64,000 bases of DNA from Candidatus Macondimonas diazotrophica (lineage in GTDB: Bacteria; Pseudomonadota; Gammaproteobacteria; UBA5335): assembly GCF_004684205.1 (NCBI RefSeq), contig NZ_SRIO01000015.1, forward strand, positions 1 through 64,000, read 5' to 3'. The notes under the pieces were generated by a model. The model saw only the letters and a list, made by a program, of their open reading frames with translations. It ran no database searches and had not been told where the DNA came from. The translations under genes were made by a program, and so were the position numbers. Below, piece by piece: positions 16,521-26,013 of the stretch; the first letter of the stretch is position 1, and the number at the start of each line of letters is the position of its first letter.

Positions 16521-17881
16521 GAGGCCACCCGATCGAGCGCACGCGAAGGGGTCGCCAGATCGCCCGGCACGCCGAACTCCTGGAAGGCGATGCGTTCTTC
16601 GATGGGATAATGTTCCACCCCGGTCATCGCCCTGATGATGTGCGAATTGCGATAGCAGGCCATGCCCAGATCCGGCGTGACGAAGCCATGCGTATGCAGC
16701 TCGGCGTTCTGGACGAAGATCTCCTCGCCGGCACGGTCGATGGTGTAGTTCTGCGCAACGGCGAAGCGACCAGCCGTGTCGAAGCGGATCCGTCCGGCAA
16801 TCCCGGCCAGGAAGGCCGGCGGGGTGTATCGATAGCCGGTTGCCAGGATCAAGCCGTCGGTGCCCAGCACATAGTCACAGCCCTGCTCGGTGTGGTGCAG
16901 CGATAACTGAAGCTCGCCGCCGACCCGCACCAGGCCGCGCAATTCACTGTTGGTGAACAGCCGAACCCGCTGGCCCAGATCCTCGCCCCGCGCATCCATG
17001 ACCAGCCGCTTCTGGTAGAGCAGCTCATGGATGTCGTTGATCAACGAGCCGTTGATGCCCTTATAAAGATTGGTCTGGCTGGCGATCAGCGTATCGCGCG
17101 TCCGGGTGGGCAGGGCATGGAAATAGCGCACGTATTCGGGCGAGGTCATCTCCAGGGTGAGCTTGGTGTATTCCAGCGGCACGAAGCGCGGCGAGCGCGT
17201 CACCCAGTTGAGCGTGTAGTCGTGGCGCTCGATGCCCTGCAAGAGATCGACGAAGATCTCCGCCGCACTTTGGCCGCTGCCCACCACGGTGATCTGACGC
17301 AAGCGCTTGAGCGCTTCGTGCCGGTTCAGGTAGTCGCCGGCGTGATGCACATGGGCAGCCTTTCGGATCTCGGCTTCACAGCACGTCGGCCACCAGGGCG
17401 CGGGACCCGTCCCGAGAACCAGCCGTGCCGCCCGGTATGTGACCGGCGCACCACTGCGCACATCGCGCGTGGACACCTCGTAGCAGCCGCCGGGCTCGTC
17501 GTAGCGGATCGCTTCGACGCGCGTATTCCAGCGGATGCTGCCCAGCTGCGCTGCCGCCCATCGGCAATAGCGGTTGTATTCGCGCCGCAGCAGGAAAAAG
17601 TCCTCCCGGATGTAGAACGAATAGATCCGGCCCTGGCGCTTGATGTAATTGAGAAAGCTCAGTGGATGGGTCGGATCGGCCAAGGTCACCAGATCCGACA
17701 GAAACGGCGTTTGCAGGTGCGCGTCATCGAACATCACGCCGGGATGCCAATCAAATTCGGGATTCTGGTCGACGAAGATTCCGTCCAGTCCCGCGATGGT
17801 CGAGGTCAGGCAGGCCAGGCTGAGGTTGAACGGCCCGACGCCGATCGCCAGGAAATCGTGGATTCGTTGCGCGGCGCTCAT
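16517..17881 (-). CDS. Lysine/ornithine-type N6/N5-monooxygenase (diamine N-hydroxylase)
   Basis: FAD- and NADPH-dependent N-hydroxylase of 454 residues, IucD/AlcA/PubA-like. It shows the FAD motif LAIGVGPFNLSLA (12-24), substrate-loop WHPGVMFDDAHLQTPFLSDLVT (around 46-66), NADPH motif VVGSGQSAAEIF (199-210), and the late LILATGYRYTPP. It should hydroxylate the primary amine of putrescine or cadaverine made by the upstream decarboxylase. The ATG at 17881 lies one base after the decarboxylase stop (TGACATG) with GGAG upstream; the longer open frame is not needed. The last gene boundary is an ATGA overlap with the exporter. Confidence 0.9.
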   Translation of the reverse strand: MSAAQRIHDFLAIGVGPFNLSLACLTSTIAGLDGIFVDQNPEFDWHPGVMFDDAHLQTPFLSDLVTLADPTHPLSFLNYIKRQGRIYSFYIREDFFLLRREYNRYCRWAAAQLGSIRWNTRVEAIRYDEPGGCYEVSTRDVRSGAPVTYRAARLVLGTGPAPWWPTCCEAEIRKAAHVHHAGDYLNRHEALKRLRQITVVGSGQSAAEIFVDLLQGIERHDYTLNWVTRSPRFVPLEYTKLTLEMTSPEYVRYFHALPTRTRDTLIASQTNLYKGINGSLINDIHELLYQKRLVMDARGEDLGQRVRLFTNSELRGLVRVGGELQLSLHHTEQGCDYVLGTDGLILATGYRYTPPAFLAGIAGRIRFDTAGRFAVAQNYTIDRAGEEIFVQNAELHTHGFVTPDLGMACYRNSHIIRAMTGVEHYPIEERIAFQEFGVPGDLATPSRALDRVAS

Positions 17882-17882
17882 G

Positions 17883-19457
17883 TCAGTTGACTCCACAGAT
17901 CCGGGCGTCGCCCTGCAGTGCAGGCGAACAGGCATCCAGAAACGCCTGACCGTGCGTGCGCAATGCGCTCAGCACTGCCCGAATGTCGGTCAGCGTGGTT
18001 GCCGGATTGAGCAGGGTGAACTTGAGATACGACCGACCCGCCTCCCGGGTGGCGGCAACCAGTGCCCGGCCATCCCGCATCAAGGCCTTGCGGATGGCGG
18101 CATTCAACTCGTCGAGCAGCGCCGGATCGGTTACGCCCGCGGGCCGGTAGCGGAACACCAGCGTGCTAAGCTCAGGCCGGTGCAGGACCTCGAAATCCGC
18201 ATCCTGTGTCAGCAGGGTGTGCGCCGCCTGAGCCAGCGCCATGACCTGCTCGAACGCCTCCCCCAACTTGTCGGGCCCCAATACCCGCAAGGTCATCCAG
18301 AGCTTCAAGGCATCGAAACGGCGTGTGGTCTGAAGGCTCTTGCACACCAGATTCGGCGTCTTCTCTTGGGTTTGGCTGCGCGGGTTGAGATAGTCGGCGT
18401 GATAGGTCAGACAGGACAGATGATCGCGGTCCTTGACCATGAACGCGCTGCAGCTCACCGGCTGGAGAAAGGACTTGTGGAAATCCACCGTGACCGAATC
18501 GGCCTGCTCGATGCCCGCCAGTCGTTCGCGACAGTTGGGAGACACCAGCAAACCGCAACCATAGGCCGCATCGGCATGGAGCCACAGCCCCGCCTGCCGG
18601 CAGATCGGCGCCAGCTCCGCGATGGGATCGATGCTGCCGAAGTCTGTCGAGCCCAGCGTCGCCACCACGGCGATCGGCGTGTGCCCGGTTCGTCGGCATT
18701 GATCGATGGCGTTCGTCAGCGCCACCGGTGACATCCGGTAGTCGGCATCGCAGTCCACCGGAACGACGGCGTCGGCCCCGAGACCGAGAACGGAAGCCGC
18801 TTTCTGCAGGCTGAAGTGAGCGATTCGCGAGGCCAGGATGCGGAAGCGCGCGGCCTCGGCCGGGAGCCCCTGCTTCTGGATGCTGTACCCGTCGAGCCGC
18901 ACCAGACTGTAGTGGTCCCGGGCCAGCAGCAGGGCCATCAGGTTGGATTGCGTCCCGCCGCTGGTGAAAACCCCGTCTGCCCGGGCATCGAAACCGATCC
19001 GCCGGGCCGTCCAATCGATGAGGTGCTGCTCGATCAGTGTCGCGCCCGCGCTCTGGTCCCAGGTATCGACCGACGAATTCACCGCCGCAGTGATGAGCTC
19101 CGCTGCCACCGCCGGATAGGCGATGGGGCAGTTCAGGTGCGCCATGTAGCGCGGATGATGGAAATACACCGCGTCATGCAGATACAGCTTTTCGAGTTCA
19201 TCGAGCGCCGCTTCGAACGACGCCAGAGGCTGGTCGAGCCCGACGGCTTCGAACGCGGTCGCCAGCTCGGCCGGTAGAACGCCCGAAAACGGCTGCTGAA
19301 CCTGATCGAACCGCCCCAACAGAGTCTGCGTCACCTGCCCGACGGCGCTCGCGAAATCGGCTGCATTGCGGCCGTTGAGTAGCCCGCTGTCGATCCAGTC
19401 CTGTGAACGACCCCATGGCGCATCGTCGATCACCTCAACCCGTTTCCCCATCGACAT
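17883..19457 (-). CDS. PLP-dependent decarboxylase for siderophore diamine
   Basis: Group II pyridoxal-phosphate decarboxylase, 524 residues, like L-2,4-diaminobutyrate decarboxylase and DesA-type lysine decarboxylases. Key features: SVDTWDQS (129-136), TSGGTQSNLMAL (165-176), the PLP-contacting HADAAYG (294-300), and the Schiff-base lysine VDFHKSF (K328). Adjacent to an N-hydroxylase and an NIS synthetase, it probably supplies cadaverine or putrescine from lysine or ornithine. Which amino acid is used cannot be read from the sequence. It is the first gene of the operon, 40 bases from a promoter overlapped by a Fur box. Confidence 0.85.
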   Translation of the reverse strand: MSMGKRVEVIDDAPWGRSQDWIDSGLLNGRNAADFASAVGQVTQTLLGRFDQVQQPFSGVLPAELATAFEAVGLDQPLASFEAALDELEKLYLHDAVYFHHPRYMAHLNCPIAYPAVAAELITAAVNSSVDTWDQSAGATLIEQHLIDWTARRIGFDARADGVFTSGGTQSNLMALLLARDHYSLVRLDGYSIQKQGLPAEAARFRILASRIAHFSLQKAASVLGLGADAVVPVDCDADYRMSPVALTNAIDQCRRTGHTPIAVVATLGSTDFGSIDPIAELAPICRQAGLWLHADAAYGCGLLVSPNCRERLAGIEQADSVTVDFHKSFLQPVSCSAFMVKDRDHLSCLTYHADYLNPRSQTQEKTPNLVCKSLQTTRRFDALKLWMTLRVLGPDKLGEAFEQVMALAQAAHTLLTQDADFEVLHRPELSTLVFRYRPAGVTDPALLDELNAAIRKALMRDGRALVAATREAGRSYLKFTLLNPATTLTDIRAVLSALRTHGQAFLDACSPALQGDARICGVN

Positions 19458-19495
19458 TACACACCCCCAAAGCGGATCATGGTTACGTGCCGTAG

Positions 19496-19523
19496 ATTAT
19501 AATGATTCTCATTCGCTATTCAA
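19496..19523 (-). promoter_or_regulatory. Sigma70 promoter of the siderophore biosynthetic operon
   Basis: On the minus strand, TTGAAT (19518-19523), a 16-base spacer and a perfect TATAAT (19496-19501) form a good promoter about 40 bases before the decarboxylase ATG. The Fur box at 19498-19516 covers the spacer and part of the -10. Confidence 0.7.
19498..19516. promoter_or_regulatory. Fur box, siderophore operon
   Basis: TATAATGATTCTCATTCGC matches 14 of 19 positions of the Fur consensus, with the core AATGAT-NN-TCATT intact. It lies on top of the promoter, which predicts repression when iron is abundant. Confidence 0.72.
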
Positions 19524-19620
19524 CAAGATTATTTTTCTCACTTGTAGGGCATCTGCGGGTAACGGTTACCCAAGCACCGCGGCGGGTTAAACTAGCCCTT
19601 TAGGCACCCCCCTGACCCTC

Positions 19621-21465
19621 ATGCTGCTATCTCTGCACAACGTCGATCTGCGCCTGGGCGGCCCCATGCTGCTGAATCAGGCGTCGCTCACCGTGAATCC
19701 CGGCGAACGGCTCGCCCTACTGGGGCGAAACGGCGCCGGAAAGTCGTCTCTGTTGCGGCTCATCGCCGGCACGCTGACGCCGGATGCCGGGCACTGCCGG
19801 CTTCAGAGCGGCGCACGCGCGACCCTGCTGGCCCAGGAGGTCCCCACCGAGTGGACGGGAACCGTCGCCGCAGTCATCGAGGCGCTGTTCGCCGCTGCAC
19901 ATGGCGCCGACGCCCCGCCAACGCCGCCCTGGCACACCGAGCGCTGGCTCTCGGAGCTGGGTGTCGATCCGGCAGCCGACTTTGCCGCGCTATCGGGTGG
20001 CATGAAGCGCCGCGCCCTGCTGGCCCGCGCACTGGCCGATGAACCGGATCTGCTGTTGCTCGACGAACCCACCAACCACCTCGATCCCGCCCAGATCGAA
20101 TGGCTGGAGAATCTGCTGCTGCAACGCTTCAAGGGCAGTCTGATTTTTGTGTCCCACGATCGCCGCTTCATTCGCCGCCTGGCCGGGGGCATCCTGCACC
20201 TGGATCGTGGCCAGCTCACCCGCTGGCCTGGGGATCTCGATCACTACATCGAGGAGCGCGAGGCGGCTCTGGCCATTGAAGATCGACACAACGCGCTGTT
20301 CGACAAGCGGCTGGCTCAAGAGGAGCAATGGATTCGACAGGGCATCAAGGCGCGCCGCACACGCAACGAAGGCCGGGTTCGGGCACTCGAAGCCCTGCGG
20401 CGTGAACGTGCGCAACGACGCAACGCCATGGGACAGGCCCGGATCGAGCTCGAGGCGGCCACGCCATCGGGGCGGCTGGTCGTGGAGGTCGACAGCATCG
20501 GTCATCGCTTCGATCCGACCCGCAACCTGATCACCGACTTTTCGACCACCGTCATGCGCGGCGACAAGATCGGCATTGTGGGACCGAATGGCTGCGGCAA
20601 GACCACGTTGCTGCGCATCCTGCTGGGCGAACTCGCGCCGGATCAGGGACAGGTGCGCCATGGAACGCGGCTGGAAGTCGCCTATTTCGATCAGCTCCGG
20701 ACCGCACTGAATGATGATGAACGGCCGATCGATATCATCGGAGGCGGCAAGGAGACGGTGACGATCAATGGGCGCGAGCGGCATGTGATCGGCTATCTGC
20801 AGGATTTTCTGTTCTCCCCCGAACAGTCCCGCGCCCCCATTGCCAAACTCTCCGGTGGTGAACGCAACCGCTTGCTGATCGCTCAGCTTTTTGCCCGGCC
20901 CGCCAACCTGCTGGTGCTTGACGAACCGACCAATGATCTCGATGTCGACACCCTGGAACTGTTGGAAGAACGGCTCGTCGCCTTCGACGGGACACTGCTG
21001 ATCGTGAGCCACGACCGTGAGTTTCTGGATCGCGTGGCCAGCAGTTGCATCGTTTTCGAAGGCGCTGGACAGGTAAGCGAGTACATTGGCGGTTACAGCG
21101 ACGCTCTACGGCAGAGCGAAGCGCGCGCAAGCGCGACCCAGCCTTCCGCGGCGTCACCCGCCGCGCCCAAGCCCGTGCCGCCATCGCCGCCCAGCAGCAA
21201 GCGCAAACTCAGCTACAAGGATGAGCGGGAGCGCCTCGCGCTCCCCGAACGCATCGAACGCCTCGAAGCAGATCTGGAGCGCCTGGGCTCGCGCATGGCC
21301 GATCCGGATTTCTACCGCCGCGATGCGGCGGATATCGCCGCCGACCAGCACACGCTGCAGGAGCTGGAAGCTGCCCTTGTTGAGGCCTATGAACGCTGGG
21401 AATCGCTGGAAGCCCAAGCCCAGAGCGTACGCGCTCAGGAACCTGAACGACGCAGCAGCACATAA
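19621..21465 (+). CDS. uup: ABC-F ATPase, Uup-like
   Basis: A 614-residue cytosolic twin-ATPase without membrane domains, of the ABC-F family that acts on ribosomes. The first domain has Walker A GRNGAGKS (35-42), signature LSGGMKRRA and Walker B LLLLDEPTNHLD; the second has GPNGCGKTT, LSGGERNRL and LVLDEPTNDLD. A linker between the domains and a C-terminal coiled coil (YKDERERLALPERIERLEADLERL) mark the Uup subgroup, implicated in ribosome function and tolerance of branched DNA. The 3' end overlaps the convergent Smr gene by 31 bases. Confidence 0.9.
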   Translation: MLLSLHNVDLRLGGPMLLNQASLTVNPGERLALLGRNGAGKSSLLRLIAGTLTPDAGHCRLQSGARATLLAQEVPTEWTGTVAAVIEALFAAAHGADAPPTPPWHTERWLSELGVDPAADFAALSGGMKRRALLARALADEPDLLLLDEPTNHLDPAQIEWLENLLLQRFKGSLIFVSHDRRFIRRLAGGILHLDRGQLTRWPGDLDHYIEEREAALAIEDRHNALFDKRLAQEEQWIRQGIKARRTRNEGRVRALEALRRERAQRRNAMGQARIELEAATPSGRLVVEVDSIGHRFDPTRNLITDFSTTVMRGDKIGIVGPNGCGKTTLLRILLGELAPDQGQVRHGTRLEVAYFDQLRTALNDDERPIDIIGGGKETVTINGRERHVIGYLQDFLFSPEQSRAPIAKLSGGERNRLLIAQLFARPANLLVLDEPTNDLDVDTLELLEERLVAFDGTLLIVSHDREFLDRVASSCIVFEGAGQVSEYIGGYSDALRQSEARASATQPSAASPAAPKPVPPSPPSSKRKLSYKDERERLALPERIERLEADLERLGSRMADPDFYRRDAADIAADQHTLQELEAALVEAYERWESLEAQAQSVRAQEPERRSST

Positions 21466-21989
21466 AGCGCGCCGGTTCCGCCATCGGATGACGGTGCCGA
21501 ACAGAACGCCAGCACTTGGTCGCAACGCGCGAGCCATCGATTGACTGCGGCCTTGAGCACGCTGCGGCCCTGCGGCGACCGCAGGCCCTTACCGTGCACG
21601 ATGCGCACGCAATGGATCTGCTGCGTGCGACATTCGCACAAGAACTGGTTGAGCGACTCATGCGCCTGGGCTTGCGTCAGGCCGTGCAGATCGATTCCGG
21701 CCTGGATGGCATAGCGACCCCGGCGCAGCCGCCGCAACAACTGGCTTTGCACGCCAGCACGCAGGTAGCGCAACTCCTCGCCGGTTTCCAGGTCGGGGTC
21801 GATGGGGCCATACAGCGATTCATGGAGCACCGCCGCTTCACCTGCTTGGTGACGGTGGGCCCGCGCGGGGATCGGCGGGAGCGTGACGGCACTGAACGTG
21901 TGAGTAAGTGGCACGACATCGGCCACAGCCTCGCGAAACAGGGCCGCATCGTCATCCGGCAAAGAGTGGTCGGATTTCGCCATGAGCAT
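21435..21989 (-). CDS. Smr-domain protein (SmrA/YdaL-like)
   Basis: A 184-residue protein with a variable N-terminal region and a C-terminal Smr (small MutS-related) domain: GIDLHGLTQAQAHESLNQFL, CVRIVHGKGLRSPQGRSVLKAAVNRWL, and a final GGTGALYVLLRR. Smr domains bind or nick nucleic acids; the LDLHG-type motif is present as IDLHG. Two ATGs six bases apart (21989, 21983) are possible starts; no strong ribosome-binding site decides. Transcribed towards uup and divergent from surE. Confidence 0.85.
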   Translation of the reverse strand: MLMAKSDHSLPDDDAALFREAVADVVPLTHTFSAVTLPPIPARAHRHQAGEAAVLHESLYGPIDPDLETGEELRYLRAGVQSQLLRRLRRGRYAIQAGIDLHGLTQAQAHESLNQFLCECRTQQIHCVRIVHGKGLRSPQGRSVLKAAVNRWLARCDQVLAFCSAPSSDGGTGALYVLLRRSGS

Positions 21990-22110
21990 TCCCACGCAAC
22001 GCGCCGCTACCGACTGAAAGAGCGCTTCCAGTATAGTGTGTTCCCATTCCACATGGACACCGGAGTGGCTCCGATGCCCGCGGCGTCCGGCTCAACATGG
22101 GACCTTGATC

Positions 22111-22866
22111 GTGCGCATCTTGCTGAGCAATGACGACGGCTGCCAGGCCCCCGGACTGCGGGCGCTGCACCACGAACTCGCCCGCTTCAACGAAGTGGTC
22201 GTGGTTGCACCGGACCGTAACCGCAGCGGGGCCAGCCATTCCCTGACCCTGAGCCGCCCCCTGCGGGTGGCCCGCCATGGTGAAGACCCTGTGTATTGCG
22301 TCGATGGGACACCCACCGACTCGGTTCATCTGGCGATCACCGGCCTGCTCGACCACACGCCGGACATGGTCGTCTCGGGCATCAACGACGGCGCCAACAT
22401 GGGCGACGACGTGCTCTATTCCGGCACGGTCGCCGCCGCAATCGAGGGGCGCTCGCTGGGCTATCCGGCTATGGCCATCTCTCTGGTCGGTGAGGAATGC
22501 CGACATTTCGACAGCGCGGCACGGGTCGCCCGCGTACTGGTCGAGCGACTCGCACACACGCCGCTGCCCGCCGACACCATACTCAACGTCAACGTCCCGG
22601 ATGTCCCCTTCGAGGCCCTGACAGGCTTCGAATCCACGCGGCTGGGCCGGCGGCACCGGGCCGAGGGCGTGATCTGTTCAACCGATCCCCGGGGCCGACC
22701 CATCTACTGGATCGGCCCGGCGGGAAGCGAGGCCGATGCCGGCCCCGGGACCGATTTTCATGCCGTGACACATGGCCGCGTCTCGATCACACCGGTTCAG
22801 GTCGACCTGACCCAATACACGGGCATCGATACCGTCGGCCGCTGGCTCGCCGGACTCGGGTCATGA
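22111..22866 (+). CDS. surE: SurE, 5'/3'-nucleotidase
   Basis: Metal-dependent nucleoside monophosphatase, 251 residues, involved in stationary-phase survival. The metal site is visible as LLSNDDG (4-10), SGASHSLTL and [21 protein letters not shown]. The start is the GTG at 22111, giving the usual [11 protein letters not shown] terminus; the open frame upstream codes for nothing resembling SurE. The stop overlaps the pcm ATG (ATGA). The order surE-pcm-yqaA-nlpD-rpoS is the conserved gammaproteobacterial stationary-phase cluster. Confidence 0.95.
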   Translation: MRILLSNDDGCQAPGLRALHHELARFNEVVVVAPDRNRSGASHSLTLSRPLRVARHGEDPVYCVDGTPTDSVHLAITGLLDHTPDMVVSGINDGANMGDDVLYSGTVAAAIEGRSLGYPAMAISLVGEECRHFDSAARVARVLVERLAHTPLPADTILNVNVPDVPFEALTGFESTRLGRRHRAEGVICSTDPRGRPIYWIGPAGSEADAGPGTDFHAVTHGRVSITPVQVDLTQYTGIDTVGRWLAGLGS

Positions 22867-23525
22867 GCGAAGCGGTTCTGCGCGGCAGCGGCATGACTTC
22901 GCTGCGCACGCGCAAGCGCATGGTGGAGCGCCTCGTTGCGCGCGGCATTCGCGATGAGCGGGTGCTGGATCTGATGGCTCGCATGCCGCGCCATCTGTTC
23001 GTGGAAGAAGCACTGGCCAGTCGAGCCTATGAAGATCTGGCATTGCCGATCGGCTTCGGACAAACCATTTCGCAGCCGTACATGGTAGCGCGCATGACCG
23101 AAGCGCTGCTGCAAAATGGACCGCTTGAGCGGGTCCTGGAAGTGGGAACCGGCTCGGGGTTCCAAACGGCGCTACTGGCCAGTCTGGTGCCGCAGGTCTA
23201 CAGCGTCGAACGCATCGCGCCACTGCTGGAACAGGCGCGCCGCAGATTGACCCGGATGCGCATCGCCAACGTACGCTTTCATCACAGCGATGGACATTGG
23301 GGCTGGCCGGAACATGCGCCCTTCGATGCCATTCTGGTGGCAGCCGCGCCGAACGAGATTCCCGAGTCCCTGCTCATGCAGCTCAGGATCGAGGGCGCCC
23401 TGGTGATTCCCGTCGGCAGCGGCGTCAACCAGCGCCTGATGCGTTACACCCGCACGCCGTTCGGTTTTGCGGATGAAACCCTGGAAACCGTCCATTTCGT
23501 ACCTCTACAGGAAGGCGTCGGATGA
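22863..23525 (+). CDS. pcm: Pcm, protein-L-isoaspartate O-methyltransferase
   Basis: Methylates L-isoaspartyl residues with SAM so that damaged proteins can be repaired. The 220-residue protein contains the family segment [15 protein letters not shown], the SAM motif [16 protein letters not shown], and [11 protein letters not shown] near the C terminus. It overlaps surE by four bases and yqaA by four, so the three are translationally coupled. Confidence 0.95.
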   Translation: MSEAVLRGSGMTSLRTRKRMVERLVARGIRDERVLDLMARMPRHLFVEEALASRAYEDLALPIGFGQTISQPYMVARMTEALLQNGPLERVLEVGTGSGFQTALLASLVPQVYSVERIAPLLEQARRRLTRMRIANVRFHHSDGHWGWPEHAPFDAILVAAAPNEIPESLLMQLRIEGALVIPVGSGVNQRLMRYTRTPFGFADETLETVHFVPLQEGVG

Positions 23526-24094
23526 AGCTCTTTACCTGGCTCTATGATCGGATGATCCTGGCCGCAGCCCATCGTCGAGCACCGTGGTATCTAGGCGCCG
23601 TGAGCGTGGCCGAGTCCTCGTTCTTCCCCATCCCGCCCGATGTGATGTTGATGCCCATGGTACTTGCCCGGCCCCAACAGGCCTGGCGGTTGGCAACCCT
23701 CACGACCGTATGCTCGGTGCTGGGCGGCGTCCTGGGTTATGCCTTGGGATATTTCGCGGTGGAAAGCGTGCTGCCGCTCATCGAGCGGGCGGGTTACGGG
23801 GCGGGTTGGCACCAGGTCCAGACGCTTTACCTGGAATGGGGAATCTGGATCGTTTTCCTGGCGGGATTCTCACCTATCCCCTACAAGCTGTTCACCATCG
23901 CTTCGGGGTTCATGGCACTGCCCTTGATTCCGTTTATCCTGGCATCGCTGGTGGGGCGCGGCGGGCGATTCTTCCTGGAAGCCATTCTCGTCTCGCGCCT
24001 CGGCCCGCGCATGCAGGACAGCGTACGCCGCTCGATGGAGTGGATCGGTTGGGGCCTGGTGGCCACCGCGATTCTGTTCTACCTGATCGTATAG
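23522..24094 (+). CDS. YqaA family (SNARE-associated/DedA-like) membrane protein
   Basis: A 190-residue inner-membrane protein with about four to five helices. It begins [25 protein letters not shown] and contains the family hallmarks ESSFFPIPPDVMLMP and FSPIPYKLFTIASG, which resemble the re-entrant loops of DedA/VTT proteins that move lipids. Its precise cargo is unknown. It lies in the conserved pcm-yqaA-nlpD order, eight bases before nlpD. Confidence 0.88.
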   Translation: MKLFTWLYDRMILAAAHRRAPWYLGAVSVAESSFFPIPPDVMLMPMVLARPQQAWRLATLTTVCSVLGGVLGYALGYFAVESVLPLIERAGYGAGWHQVQTLYLEWGIWIVFLAGFSPIPYKLFTIASGFMALPLIPFILASLVGRGGRFFLEAILVSRLGPRMQDSVRRSMEWIGWGLVATAILFYLIV

Positions 24095-24101
24095 ATGACC
24101 C

Positions 24102-24863
24102 ATGGCCGAAGTTGATCGATTTCCCAAATGGATGAACCAGTGGACCGGGCACGGATTGGCGCTGGTCCTGAGTGTCCTGCTCGCTGGCTGCGCCGGCGCC
24201 TTGAACTGGCCCACACGAAGCGACAGTGGTGCGCCCCCAACCGCCCCCGTCACACGTGCGCCCTCACCGCCCTCAGCCCTCCCCCCGGAGCCGACCCACT
24301 GGCAGACCTATACCGTGCGGGCAGGAGAAACCCTGAATCTGATCGGTGCCCGCTATGGCGTGACCGGCGAGGATCTCGCCCGCTGGAACCGTCTCAGCAA
24401 CCCCAACCTGATTCATGTCGGCCAACGCATCAAGGTACCCGCCACGGCCGCCTCGTCTTCTCCCGCCTTCCGGACCGGCGAGCCCATTGCGTCGGGCATC
24501 GACTGGCAATGGCCGGTGCGCGGTTCGGTGCTGACCCTGTTCCAAGGCGAAGGCGGCAGCAAAGGAATCGATATCGGCGGCTCGACCGGCATGGCCATCG
24601 CGGCGGCCGCCGATGGTCGGGTGGCCTACGCGGGGAGTGGACTCAAGGGTTACGGCGAGCTTATCATCATCAAGCACAACAATAATTTCCTGAGTGCTTA
24701 CGCATACAACAGGACGTTGCATGCGCAGGAAGGAGACACGGTGCAGGCCGGCCAGACGATTGCCGAGATGGGAGAGGGCCCGAATCGGCAACCGAGCCTG
24801 CATTTCGAGATTCGTTACAACGGGCAGCCGGTCGATCCGCTCCAGTATCTGCCGGCACGCTGA
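24102..24863 (+). CDS. nlpD: NlpD, LysM/LytM lipoprotein, amidase activator
   Basis: A 253-residue lipoprotein with lipobox LLAGC (Cys30), a Pro-rich linker, one LysM peptidoglycan-binding domain (about 69-112) and a C-terminal LytM/M23 domain (about 140-253). The LytM metal ligands are degenerate: the expected His before GIDIGG is Lys, and the final motif is SLHFE instead of HLHFE. That is typical of NlpD, which is not an enzyme but activates cell-wall amidases such as AmiC at division. In related bacteria rpoS is also transcribed from a promoter within nlpD; I did not locate one here. Confidence 0.92.
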   Translation: MAEVDRFPKWMNQWTGHGLALVLSVLLAGCAGALNWPTRSDSGAPPTAPVTRAPSPPSALPPEPTHWQTYTVRAGETLNLIGARYGVTGEDLARWNRLSNPNLIHVGQRIKVPATAASSSPAFRTGEPIASGIDWQWPVRGSVLTLFQGEGGSKGIDIGGSTGMAIAAAADGRVAYAGSGLKGYGELIIIKHNNNFLSAYAYNRTLHAQEGDTVQAGQTIAEMGEGPNRQPSLHFEIRYNGQPVDPLQYLPAR

Positions 24864-24943
24864 CCGTCGACGAATCAGGTCGTCCTTCTGCATCTCGGGT
24901 TGCGTGAAACCGAGGAGCCCCGGCAAGGGCAAGGAGGACGATC

Positions 24944-25954
24944 ATGGATGACGTCAATACCACCCCCACGAAATGGAACGAAACCGAAACGCTTGCCTTG
25001 ACGCATTTCGGTAACAGCGATGAAAACGACGAAGAACGCGATGACCCAACGGAGGGCGCGCTGGCCTCGCCACTGAGTGAGGAAGACGCCGCCCTCGAGT
25101 CCTGGGGCATCGACGACAGCAAGTCGCTCGACCTGACTCGCCTTTATCTGAACGAAATCGGCCATTCCCCGCTACTGACCGCCGCAGAGGAAGTCTACTT
25201 CACCCGCAAGGCCCAGCAGGGCTGCGGGGCCTCGCGGGCGCGCATGATCGAGAGCAACTTGCGCCTGGTGGTCAAGATCGCCCGACGCTATCTCAATCGC
25301 GGCCTGCCCCTGCTCGACTTGATTGAGGAAGGCAATCTCGGCCTGATCCACGCAGTCGGCAAATTCAACCCCGAACTCGGCTACCGTTTCTCGACGTATG
25401 CGACCTGGTGGATCCGCCAGACCATCGAACGAGCCTTGATGAACCAGACGCGCACGGTTCGGCTGCCCATCCATATCATCAAGCGGATCAACGGCTATCT
25501 GCGCACCGGCCGGCAGCTGAGCCAAGCCAGCCAGCGCGCGGCGTCCATCGACGAGATCGCTCGCGAGATGGAATGCCCCGTGCAGGAGGTCGAACGCATG
25601 TTAGGGCTCAACGAGCGAACCACGTCCATCAGCACGTTCAGCTCAGCCACCGACGAACGCTCGCCTCTCGACACCGTCGCGGATGAAAATGGGGTCGATC
25701 CGGCCCTTTATGTACAGGACTCCGACCTCAAGCACGGCCTTCGGGGCTGGCTCGACCGGCTCTCCGCCAAGCAGCGCGAGGTCATCGAACGGCGTTTCGG
25801 GCTCAATGGCCACGAACGCGCCACCTTGGAGCAGGTCGGCAAGGATATCGGCCTGACCCGCGAGCGGGTCAGGCAAATCCAGGTCGAGGCGCTGGGCCAT
25901 CTGCGCCGCATCGTCGAGAGCGAGGGATTGACTGGCGATACGCTGTTCTGCTGA
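24944..25954 (+). CDS. rpoS: RpoS, stationary-phase/general-stress sigma factor
   Basis: Sigma70-family factor of 336 residues. Region 1.2 ([22 protein letters not shown]) is followed by region 2 ([37 protein letters not shown], then [19 protein letters not shown]), region 3 ([15 protein letters not shown]) and the region 4 helix-turn-helix ([23 protein letters not shown]). A strong AAGGAGG lies 7-8 bases before the ATG. The adjoining nlpD and surE-pcm genes confirm identity as rpoS rather than rpoD. Possible targets in this window include the sHSP and YqjD-like genes. Confidence 0.96.
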   Translation: MDDVNTTPTKWNETETLALTHFGNSDENDEERDDPTEGALASPLSEEDAALESWGIDDSKSLDLTRLYLNEIGHSPLLTAAEEVYFTRKAQQGCGASRARMIESNLRLVVKIARRYLNRGLPLLDLIEEGNLGLIHAVGKFNPELGYRFSTYATWWIRQTIERALMNQTRTVRLPIHIIKRINGYLRTGRQLSQASQRAASIDEIAREMECPVQEVERMLGLNERTTSISTFSSATDERSPLDTVADENGVDPALYVQDSDLKHGLRGWLDRLSAKQREVIERRFGLNGHERATLEQVGKDIGLTRERVRQIQVEALGHLRRIVESEGLTGDTLFC

Positions 25955-26013
25955 GGCCAATCGCCACCTCGCACCTCCCGAGTGGTGACCGTCGCGTCAT
26001 CATTCAGGATCGG

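Noticed and set aside
24464-24863. Active M23 endopeptidase in NlpD
   Set aside because: The metal-binding His of the first motif and the HxH of the second are not intact, so it is an activator, not a protease.
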